64,000 nucleotides of DNA from Sphingomonas immobilis (GCF_030580995.1 NZ_JAUQSZ010000010.1:62001-126000), one strand, 5' to 3'; counted from the first letter of the stretch, positions 33,086 through 41,688 are shown. Translations and numbers: made by a program. Notes: generated by a model not told the origin, from the sequence alone.

Positions 33086-34954
33086 TCAGGCAGCCTCGTC
33101 CTCGGCGAAGTCGCCATCGTCATTGTCGGCCGGGATGCCGCTCGCGCGGTCCATGCCATCAGGGTCCGGCAGCAGTGCCAGCGCGTCGGGTGCGGTCGGA
33201 TCGGGATCGAAATCGCCATCGCTCTCCGTGGCCGGATCGGCCTTCGCAGCGGCGACCAGCGCGTTGGCCGCGACGGTGCCGACCCCGCCGCGTGCGGTAT
33301 AATCGTCCGCCGGGAAGCGCATCCATTTCGGCACCCAGCGCTCCACTTTGGTGCGCCCGTCCGCGCCGTCCAGATGATCGGTGACGATGCGTTTGAGGGT
33401 CTTGCCCTTCTCGCTCGCATTGGCGTGCGCGATGGTGTCGCCCGCCACTTCGGCGACCATCGCGCCGAGCACTTCCTTGTCGCGGACGAGATCGAAGAAG
33501 GCAGTGTCGGCCTCCCACCAATCGGCCATATCCACGCCCAGCGTGAGGCCCAGCGCCGCAACGGCGGCACTACCCGACGACAGGGTTTCGCCGATGGCGA
33601 TGGTGATGACGTCGCCGAGGGCGGCGTCGGGCACGTCGAGCAGGCGCAGGAATAGCCGCACCAGATCGTAATCGCTGCCGTTGCCGCCCGTCACGGTTTC
33701 CGCGCCCGGGTTCATGCCGAGCAACACCAGCACTGCGCGGCGGCGCTCGTCGAACAAGGCTTCGCCCCGGCAATTCTCCACGCTCTCGCGCGTGGCGTCG
33801 TCGCGGCTGGCCTGCCGCTCGCGCTTGACGCTCCACAGAGGCGACCCGACGATCAGATGCGCGACCATGAGCCGGGTTGCAATGCCGGGATGGCCGATGA
33901 GCGCGGCGCGCGTCGCGGCGTGACGGTGCAGATCGAGATAGGTCTGCAAGGTCGTCGTGACCTCGGGCCGCTTGGGTTTTTCGGTCGGCTGGATGCGCGC
34001 CCGCGAAGCCCGCTCGACTTCCTTGCGGCTCATATAGCCCTCGTGAAAGACGACTTCGCCGGTCGGACGCACGTCGATATAGACCCGCCCGCCCTTGCGC
34101 TTGGGCATCTTCTCATGCTCCCAGCTATAGAAATGCTCGGCGGTGGGGATGATGACCACGCCCCAGCCCTCGTCGGCATATTTGTCACGTCGCGCGGCGA
34201 TAGCGGCGTCCTGCGCGGTCCAGAATGCACCCGCGTCGGCGAAATAGCGGTCCTCGCCGAACAGGTCGGCGACGGTCGCAAGGCCGCTCGCCTTGACGTC
34301 GAACAAGGCGAGCTTGGCGGGGATGGTCTGCCCGCCGAGCAGCCACGCCTTGAGCGCGGAACCGGTCGGCGCGCGCGCGTCGGGATCGTGCACGAGGCGA
34401 AGCCAGTCCTGCTGCTGGCGTTTGCTGGCGAGCGTCAGATGGCGGACGCTGGCGGCGTCGATAGCCTCATTCGCATAGAGGCTGCGGATGCGCGGCAGCA
34501 AATTGCCGAGCGCGAGGATGCGCCGCACGGCGACCGGCTCAAGCCCGAAGGTCGCGGCGATATCGTCGGGGCTGCGGCCCTGCTTTACCAGCCGGGTGAA
34601 CGTCACCCACTGCGTCACCTCATCGGCGTCCGCGCGCGCGAGATTCTCGATCAGCGAGGCTTCGATGGCGTCGGCATCGTCGCCTGTTTCGAGAATCGCG
34701 CAGGGCATCGCCTCACTATCTTCACCGACCGCGCGGCGCTCGTCGGCGACGATCTGCGCGGCGGTGAAGCGGCGGAAGCCCGCGACGATTTCATAGCCGT
34801 CAGGGGCGCAGTTCGGGCGTACGATGATGGGCTGGAGGATGCCGCGCGCCCGCACGCTCGGCAGGATATCGCTGACATCGGGCGGGCGCTTGGCGAAGCG
34901 CATGTTGGTCTTGCTGACAACGAGCTTGTCGAGCGGGATGAAGTCGAGTTTCAT
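33086..34954 (-). CDS. ParB-like partition/nuclease family protein of the ICE
   Basis: The 622-residue product has an N-terminal ParB/Srx domain: IPLDKLVVSKTNMRFAKRP, RARGILQPIIVRPN and YEIVAGFRRFTAAQ, followed by an HTH (DIAATFGLEPVAVRRILALG). The long C-terminal part (about 240-620) is specific to this class of ICE ParB-like proteins and ends in an acidic low-complexity tail. Such proteins act in maintenance or regulation of the excised element. It is followed downstream by a 150-base gap and lies after the DUF2958 gene. Confidence 0.87.
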   Translation of the reverse strand: MKLDFIPLDKLVVSKTNMRFAKRPPDVSDILPSVRARGILQPIIVRPNCAPDGYEIVAGFRRFTAAQIVADERRAVGEDSEAMPCAILETGDDADAIEASLIENLARADADEVTQWVTFTRLVKQGRSPDDIAATFGLEPVAVRRILALGNLLPRIRSLYANEAIDAASVRHLTLASKRQQQDWLRLVHDPDARAPTGSALKAWLLGGQTIPAKLALFDVKASGLATVADLFGEDRYFADAGAFWTAQDAAIAARRDKYADEGWGVVIIPTAEHFYSWEHEKMPKRKGGRVYIDVRPTGEVVFHEGYMSRKEVERASRARIQPTEKPKRPEVTTTLQTYLDLHRHAATRAALIGHPGIATRLMVAHLIVGSPLWSVKRERQASRDDATRESVENCRGEALFDERRRAVLVLLGMNPGAETVTGGNGSDYDLVRLFLRLLDVPDAALGDVITIAIGETLSSGSAAVAALGLTLGVDMADWWEADTAFFDLVRDKEVLGAMVAEVAGDTIAHANASEKGKTLKRIVTDHLDGADGRTKVERWVPKWMRFPADDYTARGGVGTVAANALVAAAKADPATESDGDFDPDPTAPDALALLPDPDGMDRASGIPADNDDGDFAEDEAA

Positions 34955-35044
34955 GGTTAGGCTCCTTCGTGAGTACCGGCCCCGTCGAAGCGTCCAAGCG
35001 AGGCGGGGCCGGTTTCCAAATGCGGGCGAAACGCGCCCGCTGCG

Positions 35045-35536
35045 TCAGCCGTCCTCGGGGTCCGAAGGCGGAAGCGGGTCGGGGTCCGGCGCATCGGCGC
35101 CGCCCTGCGATTGCGTGGCGGGTGTCGCGGCGGCGGGGTGCGCGCGCAGATGGGCGTCGAGCCGGTCGATGACGTGCGCCGCCGCCATGATCGAGCCGCT
35201 GCGCTGCGCCGCCTCGGTCCAAACCGAGAGCGGGAAGCGCGTCGCGAAACCGATATCGCGTTCGATGGCGAGTCCGAGCGGAAGCCGTACCGAAGCGATC
35301 TCGGCGAGGCTGAACGACCCGAGTTCGGGGCAGCCGAACCCCAGATCGGCGAGGCCGAACAGGGTGTCGCCGTCCGCGTCCAATTCGGTCGCCAGCCATG
35401 TCGCGGCGCTGACCGGCGAGAAGAATTTGACGACCGGAACGGGGTCCGGTTCGGGCGTGGCATCGCGTTGCGCTGCGCGCAGGGCGATGTGGTTCGCGCG
35501 CAGTGCGAAGCGCAGGACGGGGGTCAGTAGCTCCAT
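35045..35536 (-). CDS. DUF2958 family protein
   Basis: From ATG 35536 the 163-residue protein reads MELLTPVLRFALRANHIALR, then PVVKFFSPVSAATWLATELD, DTLFGLADLGFGCPELGSFS and a domain end VRLPLGLAIERDIGF. This is the DUF2958 pattern, a backbone gene of alphaproteobacterial conjugative elements. A proline- and aspartate-rich tail follows. It is 70 bases after the ardC stop and shares its strand; the upstream frame is a shadow of ardC. Confidence 0.85.
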   Translation of the reverse strand: MELLTPVLRFALRANHIALRAAQRDATPEPDPVPVVKFFSPVSAATWLATELDADGDTLFGLADLGFGCPELGSFSLAEIASVRLPLGLAIERDIGFATRFPLSVWTEAAQRSGSIMAAAHVIDRLDAHLRAHPAAATPATQSQGGADAPDPDPLPPSDPEDG

Positions 35537-35606
35537 GATAGCGGTCCTTTCGAACAGGGCCGCGCCCGCCTTTACCCCGCGCCAGCGCGGGCGGCGGGCG
35601 CGGAAA

Positions 35607-36725
35607 TCAGGCGGCGATCTCGCCGGGATCGGCGGCGGCGGCGTCGATGGCGTCGGCACTGTTGGGGGCGGCGCGAAGGCGGGACAGCAGCCAGTCGGCA
35701 GCTTTCGAGGCGGCGGAAGCCGCGCGGAAAATGGCGCGGCTGTCCTCCTTGAGCACCGCCAGCCATGAGCCGAGATAATCGGCATGGCGCACGGTCGGCA
35801 CGATGCCGAGGGCTGCACAGACGAACGCCGCGCCCATTTCTGCGACGAGTTCTTCGCGGGCGTAATCCTTGGTGCCGAATTTGGCCGTAAGGTTGCGGTC
35901 GAGGCGCATCTTGTGGCCGGTCGCGTGGCACAGCTCATGGCACGCGGTGCGGTAGTAATTGATCTGGTCGAAGAAGGCGGGTTGCGGTGGCACCTGCACA
36001 AGGTCCGGGCCGGGCGCGTAATAGGCGTCCCCGCCACCGATGCGGAAATCGATGCCGCTCGCCGCGATCAGGGCTTCGCCCACGGGAACGATCTCGCGTT
36101 CGGGAAGCGGCGGCGCATCCGTGCCCAAAGCTTCGGGCAGGCCATCGATCTGCGCGACGTTGAAGACGGTAAAGCGTTTGAGGAAAGCGATGCTCCTGGC
36201 GTCGTCGCCGCGTTCGCGCGCGCGCGCCTTCTCGGTCTCGGGGGTAAAACGGTCGGCATAGACGACGGTGGTGCCGTGCTCGCCCTTGCGCACCGCACCG
36301 CCCGCCGCCAGCGCCTGCCGGAAGGTGAGCCAGCCTTGGCTCGGGTAGCCATGCTCGATGACCGCGCCCCACAAGAGCAGGATATTGATCCCGGAATAGG
36401 GCCGGTCGGTCGCGGCGTTGCGCGGCAGGCCTGCTGCGGCACCGCCGACGCGGCCCCAAGGCTGCACCCAAGGAACGCGGCCTGCTTCGAGGTCAGCGAC
36501 GACACGCCGCGTCACCGTGTCGTAGAGGTCGCCGCGCGTATCCGCGCCGACCGCGTCGCCCCCATTCCGGTCCCCGACATCCCCCCGAGCGCGCGCCTTC
36601 CGGGTGGGGCACTGTATCCGGTCCTTGGGCGTCTGGCCCTCGCGGGTCGGGTGGTGCCCGCTCGATGCTGCGGCGTGGTCTGATCGCCGGGAGCCGCGCG
36701 CGCGGCGGGTGGTGGTGGAACCCAT
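35607..36725 (-). CDS. ardC: ArdC-like anti-restriction protein
   Basis: The 372-residue protein is an ArdC/DUF1738 antirestriction protein that binds ssDNA and protects entering DNA. DLYDTVTRRVVADLEAGRVP, PWVQPWG and NAATDRPYSGINILLLWGA are the N-terminal ssDNA-binding signature, and TACHELCHATGHKMRL is the zinc metallopeptidase motif in the C-terminal part. The first 60 residues are basic and disordered; a later start such as one near DLYDTV would also be plausible. It belongs with the ICE backbone genes. Confidence 0.9.
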   Translation of the reverse strand: MGSTTTRRARGSRRSDHAAASSGHHPTREGQTPKDRIQCPTRKARARGDVGDRNGGDAVGADTRGDLYDTVTRRVVADLEAGRVPWVQPWGRVGGAAAGLPRNAATDRPYSGINILLLWGAVIEHGYPSQGWLTFRQALAAGGAVRKGEHGTTVVYADRFTPETEKARARERGDDARSIAFLKRFTVFNVAQIDGLPEALGTDAPPLPEREIVPVGEALIAASGIDFRIGGGDAYYAPGPDLVQVPPQPAFFDQINYYRTACHELCHATGHKMRLDRNLTAKFGTKDYAREELVAEMGAAFVCAALGIVPTVRHADYLGSWLAVLKEDSRAIFRAASAASKAADWLLSRLRAAPNSADAIDAAAADPGEIAA

Positions 36726-36763
36726 GACAAGCCTCCTGCCCCGCCCCAAAAACCCCATGGCCT

Positions 36764-37001
36764 CCCCCGGAAGCGGGGGTGGGCGGCAAGAGCGAACGAA
36801 GAGGCCCGCGCTCAAGCGGGACCTGCACCCAAGTCCGGGGTCCCCGCCGCGTCAGCGGCGGGGTGGCGCAGGGCCGGAACGGGAGTGGAGGAGCCGGGCA
36901 TCAGCCCGGCTTGCCGGACCCGCGAGCGGGCCTAGCAGGGAGCGCCGCCCACTCCCGCGCCACCGGGAGAGGCCCACAGAGAGCGCCGCCGCGAAAGCGG
37001 C
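36764..37001. repeat. Cluster of short GC-rich hairpins between ardC and the DUF2285 gene
   Basis: The 430-base gap at 36726-37154 has no gene but at least six perfect hairpins: CCCCCG-GAAG-CGGGGG (36764), CCCGC-GCTCAA-GCGGG (36805), a 9-base-pair stem with GTCA loop (36842-36863), GCCGGGC-ATCA-GCCCGGC (36893), CCCGC-GA-GCGGG (36919) and GCCGC-GAAA-GCGGC (36988). Stem sequences differ but most end in GC next to an A-rich loop. Role unknown. Confidence 0.6.
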
Positions 37002-37154
37002 GAGCCGCTTCGGCCGGCGGCATGCCGGCCGGCGCCAGCGATCGTCACCGAAGGCCGAAACCGCTTGCGGGTTCGGGGGCGAGGCACGCCGGAGCCCTAG
37101 AGCGCGTCCGGCGCCCTGGACTCGACACTCCACACTCCCGACGGACCTGGCAGT

Positions 37155-37944
37155 TCAGGACGGGCGCATCAGCCGTCGATATCCGCCACCCGCCAGTCTT
37201 CGCGCCTCCGCGGCAAGGCGTCGTACGCGCGAGCGCAGGGAATCCGAACGCCGCGCAGCGCCATCGTCATGCGCGTCGTCACCCAGCACGACGCGCGCGA
37301 TCTCACGCTGGCTTGCTCCCGACTGCAGGGCATCATGGACGCGCAACGCCAGCAGCCAGCGCGTCACGCGGCGGTCGGGCGGATACAAAGAGACCGAAAA
37401 CGTGCCCGTCCGGGCCAGGTCGAGCAACCGCCTGAGCGGCAGGATTTGCGGACCTGCCGATGCCACGCCCGCAAGCCGATAGTGCAGGATCACCGGTTCG
37501 CCGGACGCAAGGCTCCCCTCCTCGACGTCGAAGCGAATATGCCGCCATCCGTCCGAAAGCAGGCAATGCTCGCCGCTCGTGCCAAGCGTGATCGACAGCC
37601 ACGGCGCAAGGCGGGCAGCCTGAATCGCATCGGGATGACGATGATCGGCCGGCACCGCCGCGACGCGGATCACGCCGGGATCGATATCGGCATGCCAGAC
37701 GATCCGGGCATCCGGGGCCGCAAGCTCCGGATCCTCGGCGAAAGTGCAACCCCCAATAGGACGCCCCGTCGGTCGTCCCCTCGGCTCCAAGCGTCGCCGT
37801 GCTCGCCTTCGTGTGCCAGACGACATAGTCCGCATCGCGCCGCAGCCATTCCCACATCAGGCCCGCACGATCGATGCCGCTCAAACGGGCATATGAGCGA
37901 CCATCCCGCCAACCGCCGGAGCCGAGCACCGGCGTTCTCCTCAC
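37155..37944 (-). pseudogene. DUF2285 regulator with N-terminal DUF6499-like part, split by a frameshift
   Basis: A GTG at 37944 opens a frame with GWRDGRSYARLSGIDRAGLM and WEWLRRDADYVVWH, the N-terminal part of ICE regulators. It loses coherence after TDGASYWG at a run of five C (37750-37754; G5 on the coding strand). One base removed from the run joins it to the other frame, which reads CTFAEDPELAAPDARIVWHA and continues to the DUF2285 end (RVTRWLLALRVHDALQSGAS). The joined protein would have about 262 residues. DUF2285 proteins activate ICE excision in related elements. It may be a true inactivation, a sequencing error, or a phase-variable or slippage site. Confidence 0.75.
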
Positions 37945-38020
37945 CGGGCAGACGGCCCGCCGGATACCGGGTACGATTCACTTCGGATCGGTGACGAATA
38001 TCCTTTCCAAGGGACTGCAA

Positions 38021-38046
38021 TATATTCGTAATATAAACTTGAACGA
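38021..38046 (+). promoter_or_regulatory. TATA-rich palindromic element upstream of luxR
   Basis: TATATT-CGT-AATATA is a perfect palindrome, followed by AACTTGAACGA. Nearly the same block, TATATT-N3-RRTATAAA-N-TTCG, lies before both lasso precursor genes. It is about 165 bases before the luxR ATG. A shared operator and -10 region is inferred. Confidence 0.5.
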
Positions 38047-38210
38047 ATGAACGCGATGGTCATTCTGAGAGGAGAGCAAGCCTGAGAGCATTTGGCGAAG
38101 ACTGCCCGTTGCCGGACTGAGACACCGGTGCCTGGCAGACAGGGGAATGAAAGGCCGATCGCGGGGTCTTCGGCAGCCTGAGGAGCTGCCCGCGGTCGGG
38201 TGAATGCCGC

Positions 38211-38963
38211 ATGGGCATGCACGTTGTCGGACAATTTCTGACCATGATCGAAGCCGTCGGAAGCGTCGACGAATTGATGCTGGTGATGACCGAGTTTTGC
38301 CGCACGTTCGGTTTCGATCACTTTGCATTGACGCAGCACATCGACATCGTGCGCGGCCCGGGCAGCGCGTTCAGCCTGCACAATTATCCGGAAAGCTGGG
38401 CCGAGTTCTACGAGACCAATGCGCTGGGCGTCTCCGATCCGGTCCACCGCGCGAGCAACGTCAGAAACGACGGATTCCGCTGGTCGCGTATGACCGAGTT
38501 CATCCCGCTCACCGCCGGCGACCACCAGATGCTCGAGCTGGGGCGCGAGCAGGGGATCGGCGAAGGTTATACCGTGCCGGGCAACGTGCCCGGTGAAGTG
38601 CTCGGGTCGTGCTCGTTCGCCAATCGGGCGGGCCATCCGCTCGAACCGGAAATGGTGATGGCGGCGCAGCTCGCGGGGTCGTGCGCGTTCGAGCGGGCAC
38701 GGCGGTTGTGGCGCGTGCGCCAGGTGGATTGGCGGGAGGAGAAAATGCCGGTGCTGACCGATCGACAACGCGATTGCGTGCTGTGGGCCGCGCGCGGCAA
38801 GGGCAATTGGGAGATCGCCAAGATCCTCGATGTCAGCCAGGAGACGGTCCGCAGCCATATCAGGCAGGCCTGCGAGCGCTACGGGGTTCACAAACGGTCA
38901 TTGCTCGAGATCCGCACGCTGGCTGATGGGACGCTCAGCTTCATCGATGTCCTGAGACGCTGA
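38211..38963 (+). CDS. LuxR-family quorum-sensing regulator
   Basis: The 250-residue protein has an autoinducer-binding domain (about 15-160; FGFDHFALTQHI, then W and Y/D residues in PESWAEFYETN and DPVHRAS that match the AHL pocket) and a C-terminal HTH (LTDRQRDCVLWAARGKGNWE, ILDVSQETVRSHIRQACERY). It should sense the acyl-homoserine lactone made by the next gene and control target promoters. The 265-base region upstream (37945-38210) holds the palindromic element. Confidence 0.93.
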   Translation: MGMHVVGQFLTMIEAVGSVDELMLVMTEFCRTFGFDHFALTQHIDIVRGPGSAFSLHNYPESWAEFYETNALGVSDPVHRASNVRNDGFRWSRMTEFIPLTAGDHQMLELGREQGIGEGYTVPGNVPGEVLGSCSFANRAGHPLEPEMVMAAQLAGSCAFERARRLWRVRQVDWREEKMPVLTDRQRDCVLWAARGKGNWEIAKILDVSQETVRSHIRQACERYGVHKRSLLEIRTLADGTLSFIDVLRR

Positions 38964-39012
38964 CCATCCCCCTTTTGTGGGATACCGGCGCGGCGCGAAT
39001 GCCGCGACCCTT

Positions 39013-39036
39013 GATGCTCCAAGCGAAGGGAGCATC
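39013..39036 (+). promoter_or_regulatory. Perfect inverted repeat that includes the luxI ribosome-binding site
   Basis: GATGCTCC-AAGCGAAG-GGAGCATC has 8-base arms; the right part (AAGGGAG) is the only plausible ribosome-binding site of luxI, ten bases before its ATG. It could hide the site in a hairpin or be a LuxR site. A second imperfect palindrome (ATCCC...GGGAT, 38966-38983) lies just after luxR. Confidence 0.55.
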
Positions 39037-39041
39037 CGGTC

Positions 39042-39662
39042 ATGTTACAGGCTTTGCAATTCGATACCGATCCCATTCCCGACAGCGTGCTGCGCAGCAT
39101 GTTCGCGGCGCGCAAATCGGTGTTTGTCGATCTGCTAAAGTGGGACGTGGCCGTGATCGACGGCGCGTACGAGGTGGACCAGTTCGACGATCCGCACGCC
39201 CGCTATCTCGTCCTCGGCGACACCGACGGCCGGCATCTCGGCTCGGCCCGGCTGCTGCCGACACTACGGCCGCACATCCTCGGAGATCTCTATCCGCAGC
39301 TTTGCGAGGCCTCGCCGCCGACCGGTGCCGACATCTACGAAATCACGCGTTTCTGTCTGGACCGGCGACTGCGCGCGGCGGAGCGGCGACTGGTGCGCGA
39401 CACGCTGGTGACCGCGCTGGCGCACTTCGCGTTGACCCACGGCATTCGCAGCTACAGCGCGATCGCCGACATCGCCTGGCTCCAGCAGATCCTCGCCTTC
39501 GGTTGGCGTTGCCGGCCGCTCGGTCTGCCGGTGATGCAGGACGGCAAGATGCTTGGCGCACTGCGGATCGAGATCGACGCTCAGACGCCGCAGCTGCTCG
39601 CCGAAGCCGGCATTGCCGCCATTCCTGCGCTGCGCGGCGAAGCCGCGCGCATCGCGGCCTGA
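39042..39662 (+). CDS. Acyl-homoserine-lactone synthase (LuxI family)
   Basis: The 206-residue enzyme makes an N-acyl-homoserine lactone from S-adenosylmethionine and an acyl carrier. It carries the family residues: MFAARKSVFVDLLKWDV (R-x-x-x-F-x-x-x-x-W), DQFDDPHARYLVL, GSARLLPTLRPHIL and EITRFCLDR, with the conserved Arg, Phe, Trp, Asp and Glu set. It follows luxR by 78 bases on the same strand and is followed by phyH after 15 bases. Confidence 0.93.
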   Translation: MLQALQFDTDPIPDSVLRSMFAARKSVFVDLLKWDVAVIDGAYEVDQFDDPHARYLVLGDTDGRHLGSARLLPTLRPHILGDLYPQLCEASPPTGADIYEITRFCLDRRLRAAERRLVRDTLVTALAHFALTHGIRSYSAIADIAWLQQILAFGWRCRPLGLPVMQDGKMLGALRIEIDAQTPQLLAEAGIAAIPALRGEAARIAA

Positions 39663-39677
39663 GGGGGGGCACGCGCC

Positions 39678-40559
39678 ATGACGAAGCATGACCTCTTCCA
39701 CGACAGCATCGACACCCTATGCGGCACCCTTGCCCGCGACGGCTGGTGCATCGTTGCGGGTGCCCTGCCCGCATCGTCCATCGCCGCGCTCGACGAGGAC
39801 CTGTCGGCGGACTTTGCGGCCACACCTTTCTGCCAGGGTGGATTCTATGGCGAGACGACGAAGCGGTTCGGGCGCGTCCTGACGCGTTCGGACCACGCCG
39901 CCGCGCTGGTCCAGCACGACGTCATCAAGGCGGTCGCCGAAAAGCTGCTGTTGCCCTGGTGCGACCGTATCCAGCTCAACGTCGGCCAGGCGATCGCGGT
40001 CCATCCGGGCGCGCCCGCGCAGCTGCCGCACCGCGATCAGGATATGTGGCGCGCCCCCGTCGGCGAGGTCGAATATCTGCTCAACGTGCTTTGGCCGCTG
40101 ACGCCGTTTCGTGCCGACAACGGCGCCACGCGGGTCTGGACCAACAGTCACGGCACTCGCGTCGACGCACCGCAGGACGAGGCGGATGGTATCGCGGCGG
40201 AGATGATGCCGGGCGATGCGTTACTGGTGCTGGGCTCGACGCTGCACGGTGCCGGCGCCAATCGTTCGTCCGATGTCCGCCGCGCGATCGTCGTCGGCTA
40301 TTCGCTCGGCTGGCTGAAGGCGTACGAGAACATGTCGCTGGCCTATCCGCCGGCGGTGGCGCGACATTTCCCGGCCGAGCTTGCCGCCCTCGTCGGCTAC
40401 CAGCAGCATCGCCCCAATCTCGGAAATTTCGAAGGACAATGCCCGTCCGTGCTGCTGCAGGTCGATGTGCCCGACCATTTCGCGGCGATCGACGCACTTC
40501 GCCCCGACCAGCAAGAGCTGATGGGAGCCTATATCGAGCAGCAGCGACAGAGCGCATGA
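39678..40559 (+). CDS. phyH: Phytanoyl-CoA dioxygenase (PhyH) family oxygenase
   Basis: The 293-residue protein is an Fe(II)/2-oxoglutarate dioxygenase. QLPHRDQDMW gives the HxD pair, LGSTLHGAGANRS the distal His, and RRAIVVGYSLGW the 2-oxoglutarate Arg. A phyH-like gene directly after luxI is known in Sphingomonadaceae and may hydroxylate the signal acyl chain. Its place before the lasso cluster makes lasso tailoring an alternative. It overlaps gntR by ATGA. Confidence 0.85.
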   Translation: MTKHDLFHDSIDTLCGTLARDGWCIVAGALPASSIAALDEDLSADFAATPFCQGGFYGETTKRFGRVLTRSDHAAALVQHDVIKAVAEKLLLPWCDRIQLNVGQAIAVHPGAPAQLPHRDQDMWRAPVGEVEYLLNVLWPLTPFRADNGATRVWTNSHGTRVDAPQDEADGIAAEMMPGDALLVLGSTLHGAGANRSSDVRRAIVVGYSLGWLKAYENMSLAYPPAVARHFPAELAALVGYQQHRPNLGNFEGQCPSVLLQVDVPDHFAAIDALRPDQQELMGAYIEQQRQSA

Positions 40560-41158
40560 ACGCTGCCGGGGCCACGTCGGAACGCGTCTACGACGCGCTC
40601 AAACAACGTATCCTGTCGGGTGAGATCTTGCCGGGTGAGCGGCTCGAGCCCGCCGCTTTCGCCGAACAGCTCAACAGTAGCGTCACGCCGGTGCGTGACG
40701 CCCTGCACCGCCTCGAAGGCGAGCGGCTGGTCGATACGCGCGCCAGCGAAGGATTTCATTTGCGGATGGTAAGCGAGCCCGCGTTGCGTGACCTCTATGC
40801 CTGGAATGCTCAGCTGCTGCGGCTGACCGCACGTGCGTGGCCGGACCGACCGGCAGCACACAAAGCCGACACCCTGCCGATCGACCTGCAGCGCGCGATA
40901 CGGGCGTTCTTCGACCTGTTCGCGGCGCGTTCCGACAATAGCGAACACGGCGAACAGCTCGATAATATCAACGATCGACTGGCGTCTGCCCGCGTTGCCG
41001 AGGCCCGCGTGTTCGACGGACTCGAAGCCGAGCTGCGCGGGCTCGCACTGCTGTTCGACCATGAGGGTACGACCGCTTTGCTCAAGGGGGTCGATCGCTA
41101 TCATCGCCGCCGGCTCGCCGCGACCCCAGCAATCGTTCGCGCGCTGTACCGGGCATGA
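40556..41158 (+). CDS. GntR-family transcriptional regulator
   Basis: The 200-residue protein has a winged-helix GntR domain at the N-terminus (YDALKQRILSGEILPGERLE, LNSSVTPVRDALHRLEGERL) and a helical FCD/VanR-like effector domain after residue 75. It starts inside the phyH stop (ATGA) and ends about 100 bases before the first lasso precursor, so it may control the precursor promoters or the signal operon. The ligand is unknown. Confidence 0.85.
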   Translation: MNAAGATSERVYDALKQRILSGEILPGERLEPAAFAEQLNSSVTPVRDALHRLEGERLVDTRASEGFHLRMVSEPALRDLYAWNAQLLRLTARAWPDRPAAHKADTLPIDLQRAIRAFFDLFAARSDNSEHGEQLDNINDRLASARVAEARVFDGLEAELRGLALLFDHEGTTALLKGVDRYHRRRLAATPAIVRALYRA

Positions 41159-41174
41159 CAGGCAACATTCGCGA

Positions 41175-41201
41175 TATATTCGCAGTATAAAATTCGGATA
41201 G
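41175..41201 (+). promoter_or_regulatory. Shared TATA-rich promoter element before precursor 1
   Basis: TATATTCGCAGTATAAAATT followed by CGGATAG. It matches the element before luxR and before precursor 2, and ends 60 bases before the precursor ATG. The preceding AACATTCG is also shared with the precursor 2 promoter. Confidence 0.55.
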
Positions 41202-41261
41202 CCGTCGCCCGCTCCTAGCCTGTGCGATGCCGCTATCCCGGCGGCAGTGAGGAGAAGTGAC

Positions 41262-41393
41262 ATGGAACGCGAAATCGACACGACCGTCGACACGATCGAC
41301 CTCGGCACCGCCAGCATCGAGACCAAGGGTCCGGGCGGCAAGTTCCCCGATCCGGATCTCGGCATCGCGCCGTCGGGACTGAGCGACGACTGA
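41262..41393 (+). CDS. Lasso peptide precursor 1 (sphingonodin-like)
   Basis: The 43-residue peptide begins MEREIDTTVDTIDLGTASIE and ends its leader with TK, giving the conserved Thr at position -2. The predicted core is GPGGKFPD (Gly1-Asp8 macrolactam ring) plus PDLGIAPSGLSDD (loop and tail), 21 residues. The GPGG start and GLSDD end resemble sphingonodin I. A GAGGAGAAG ribosome site precedes the ATG. Processing would be by the B protein and ring closure by the C protein downstream. Too short for ordinary gene calling. Which acidic residue closes the ring is inferred. Confidence 0.93.
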   Translation: MEREIDTTVDTIDLGTASIETKGPGGKFPDPDLGIAPSGLSDD

Positions 41394-41401
41394 AACACTC
41401 G

Positions 41402-41429
41402 GGCGCACGACCGTTCGCGGTCGTGCGCC
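41402..41429 (+). terminator. Strong hairpin after precursor 1
   Basis: A perfect 12-base-pair stem (arms at 41402-41413 and 41418-41429) closes on a TTCG tetraloop, nine bases after the stop. There is no clean T-run, so it may act as a terminator or as an RNA-stabilising 3' end. The rest of 41430-41640 holds no gene. Confidence 0.65.
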
Positions 41430-41661
41430 ATTCGGGAGTTCCTCCCGACGATGGTCCACGCTCAAGGTGGAGGAAGGCGCCTAGCCTCCGCGGCCTGTCA
41501 ACGCGACGCGATTACGCGATGTGATCGGGTCACGACCTTGGGTGCACGTCCTAAGAGATCCCGTAACCCGGCAATCATTCCCCACGACTCGCCCGGCGAG
41601 CGATCGCTGCCGGAGTATTCGGCCGCGATGTCGTGGCCCACACGCCCGCAAACATTCGGCA

Positions 41662-41688
41662 TATATTTCCGGTATAAAGTTCGAATAG
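41662..41688 (+). promoter_or_regulatory. Shared TATA-rich promoter element before precursor 2
   Basis: TATATTTCCGGTATAAAGTT followed by CGAATAG, preceded by AAACATTCGGCA. It matches the element before precursor 1 in order and spacing, with 63 bases to the ATG. Thus each precursor has its own promoter. Confidence 0.55.

Noticed and set aside
36764..37001. CRISPR array
   Set aside because: The hairpins have no repeated sequence and no regular spacer length.
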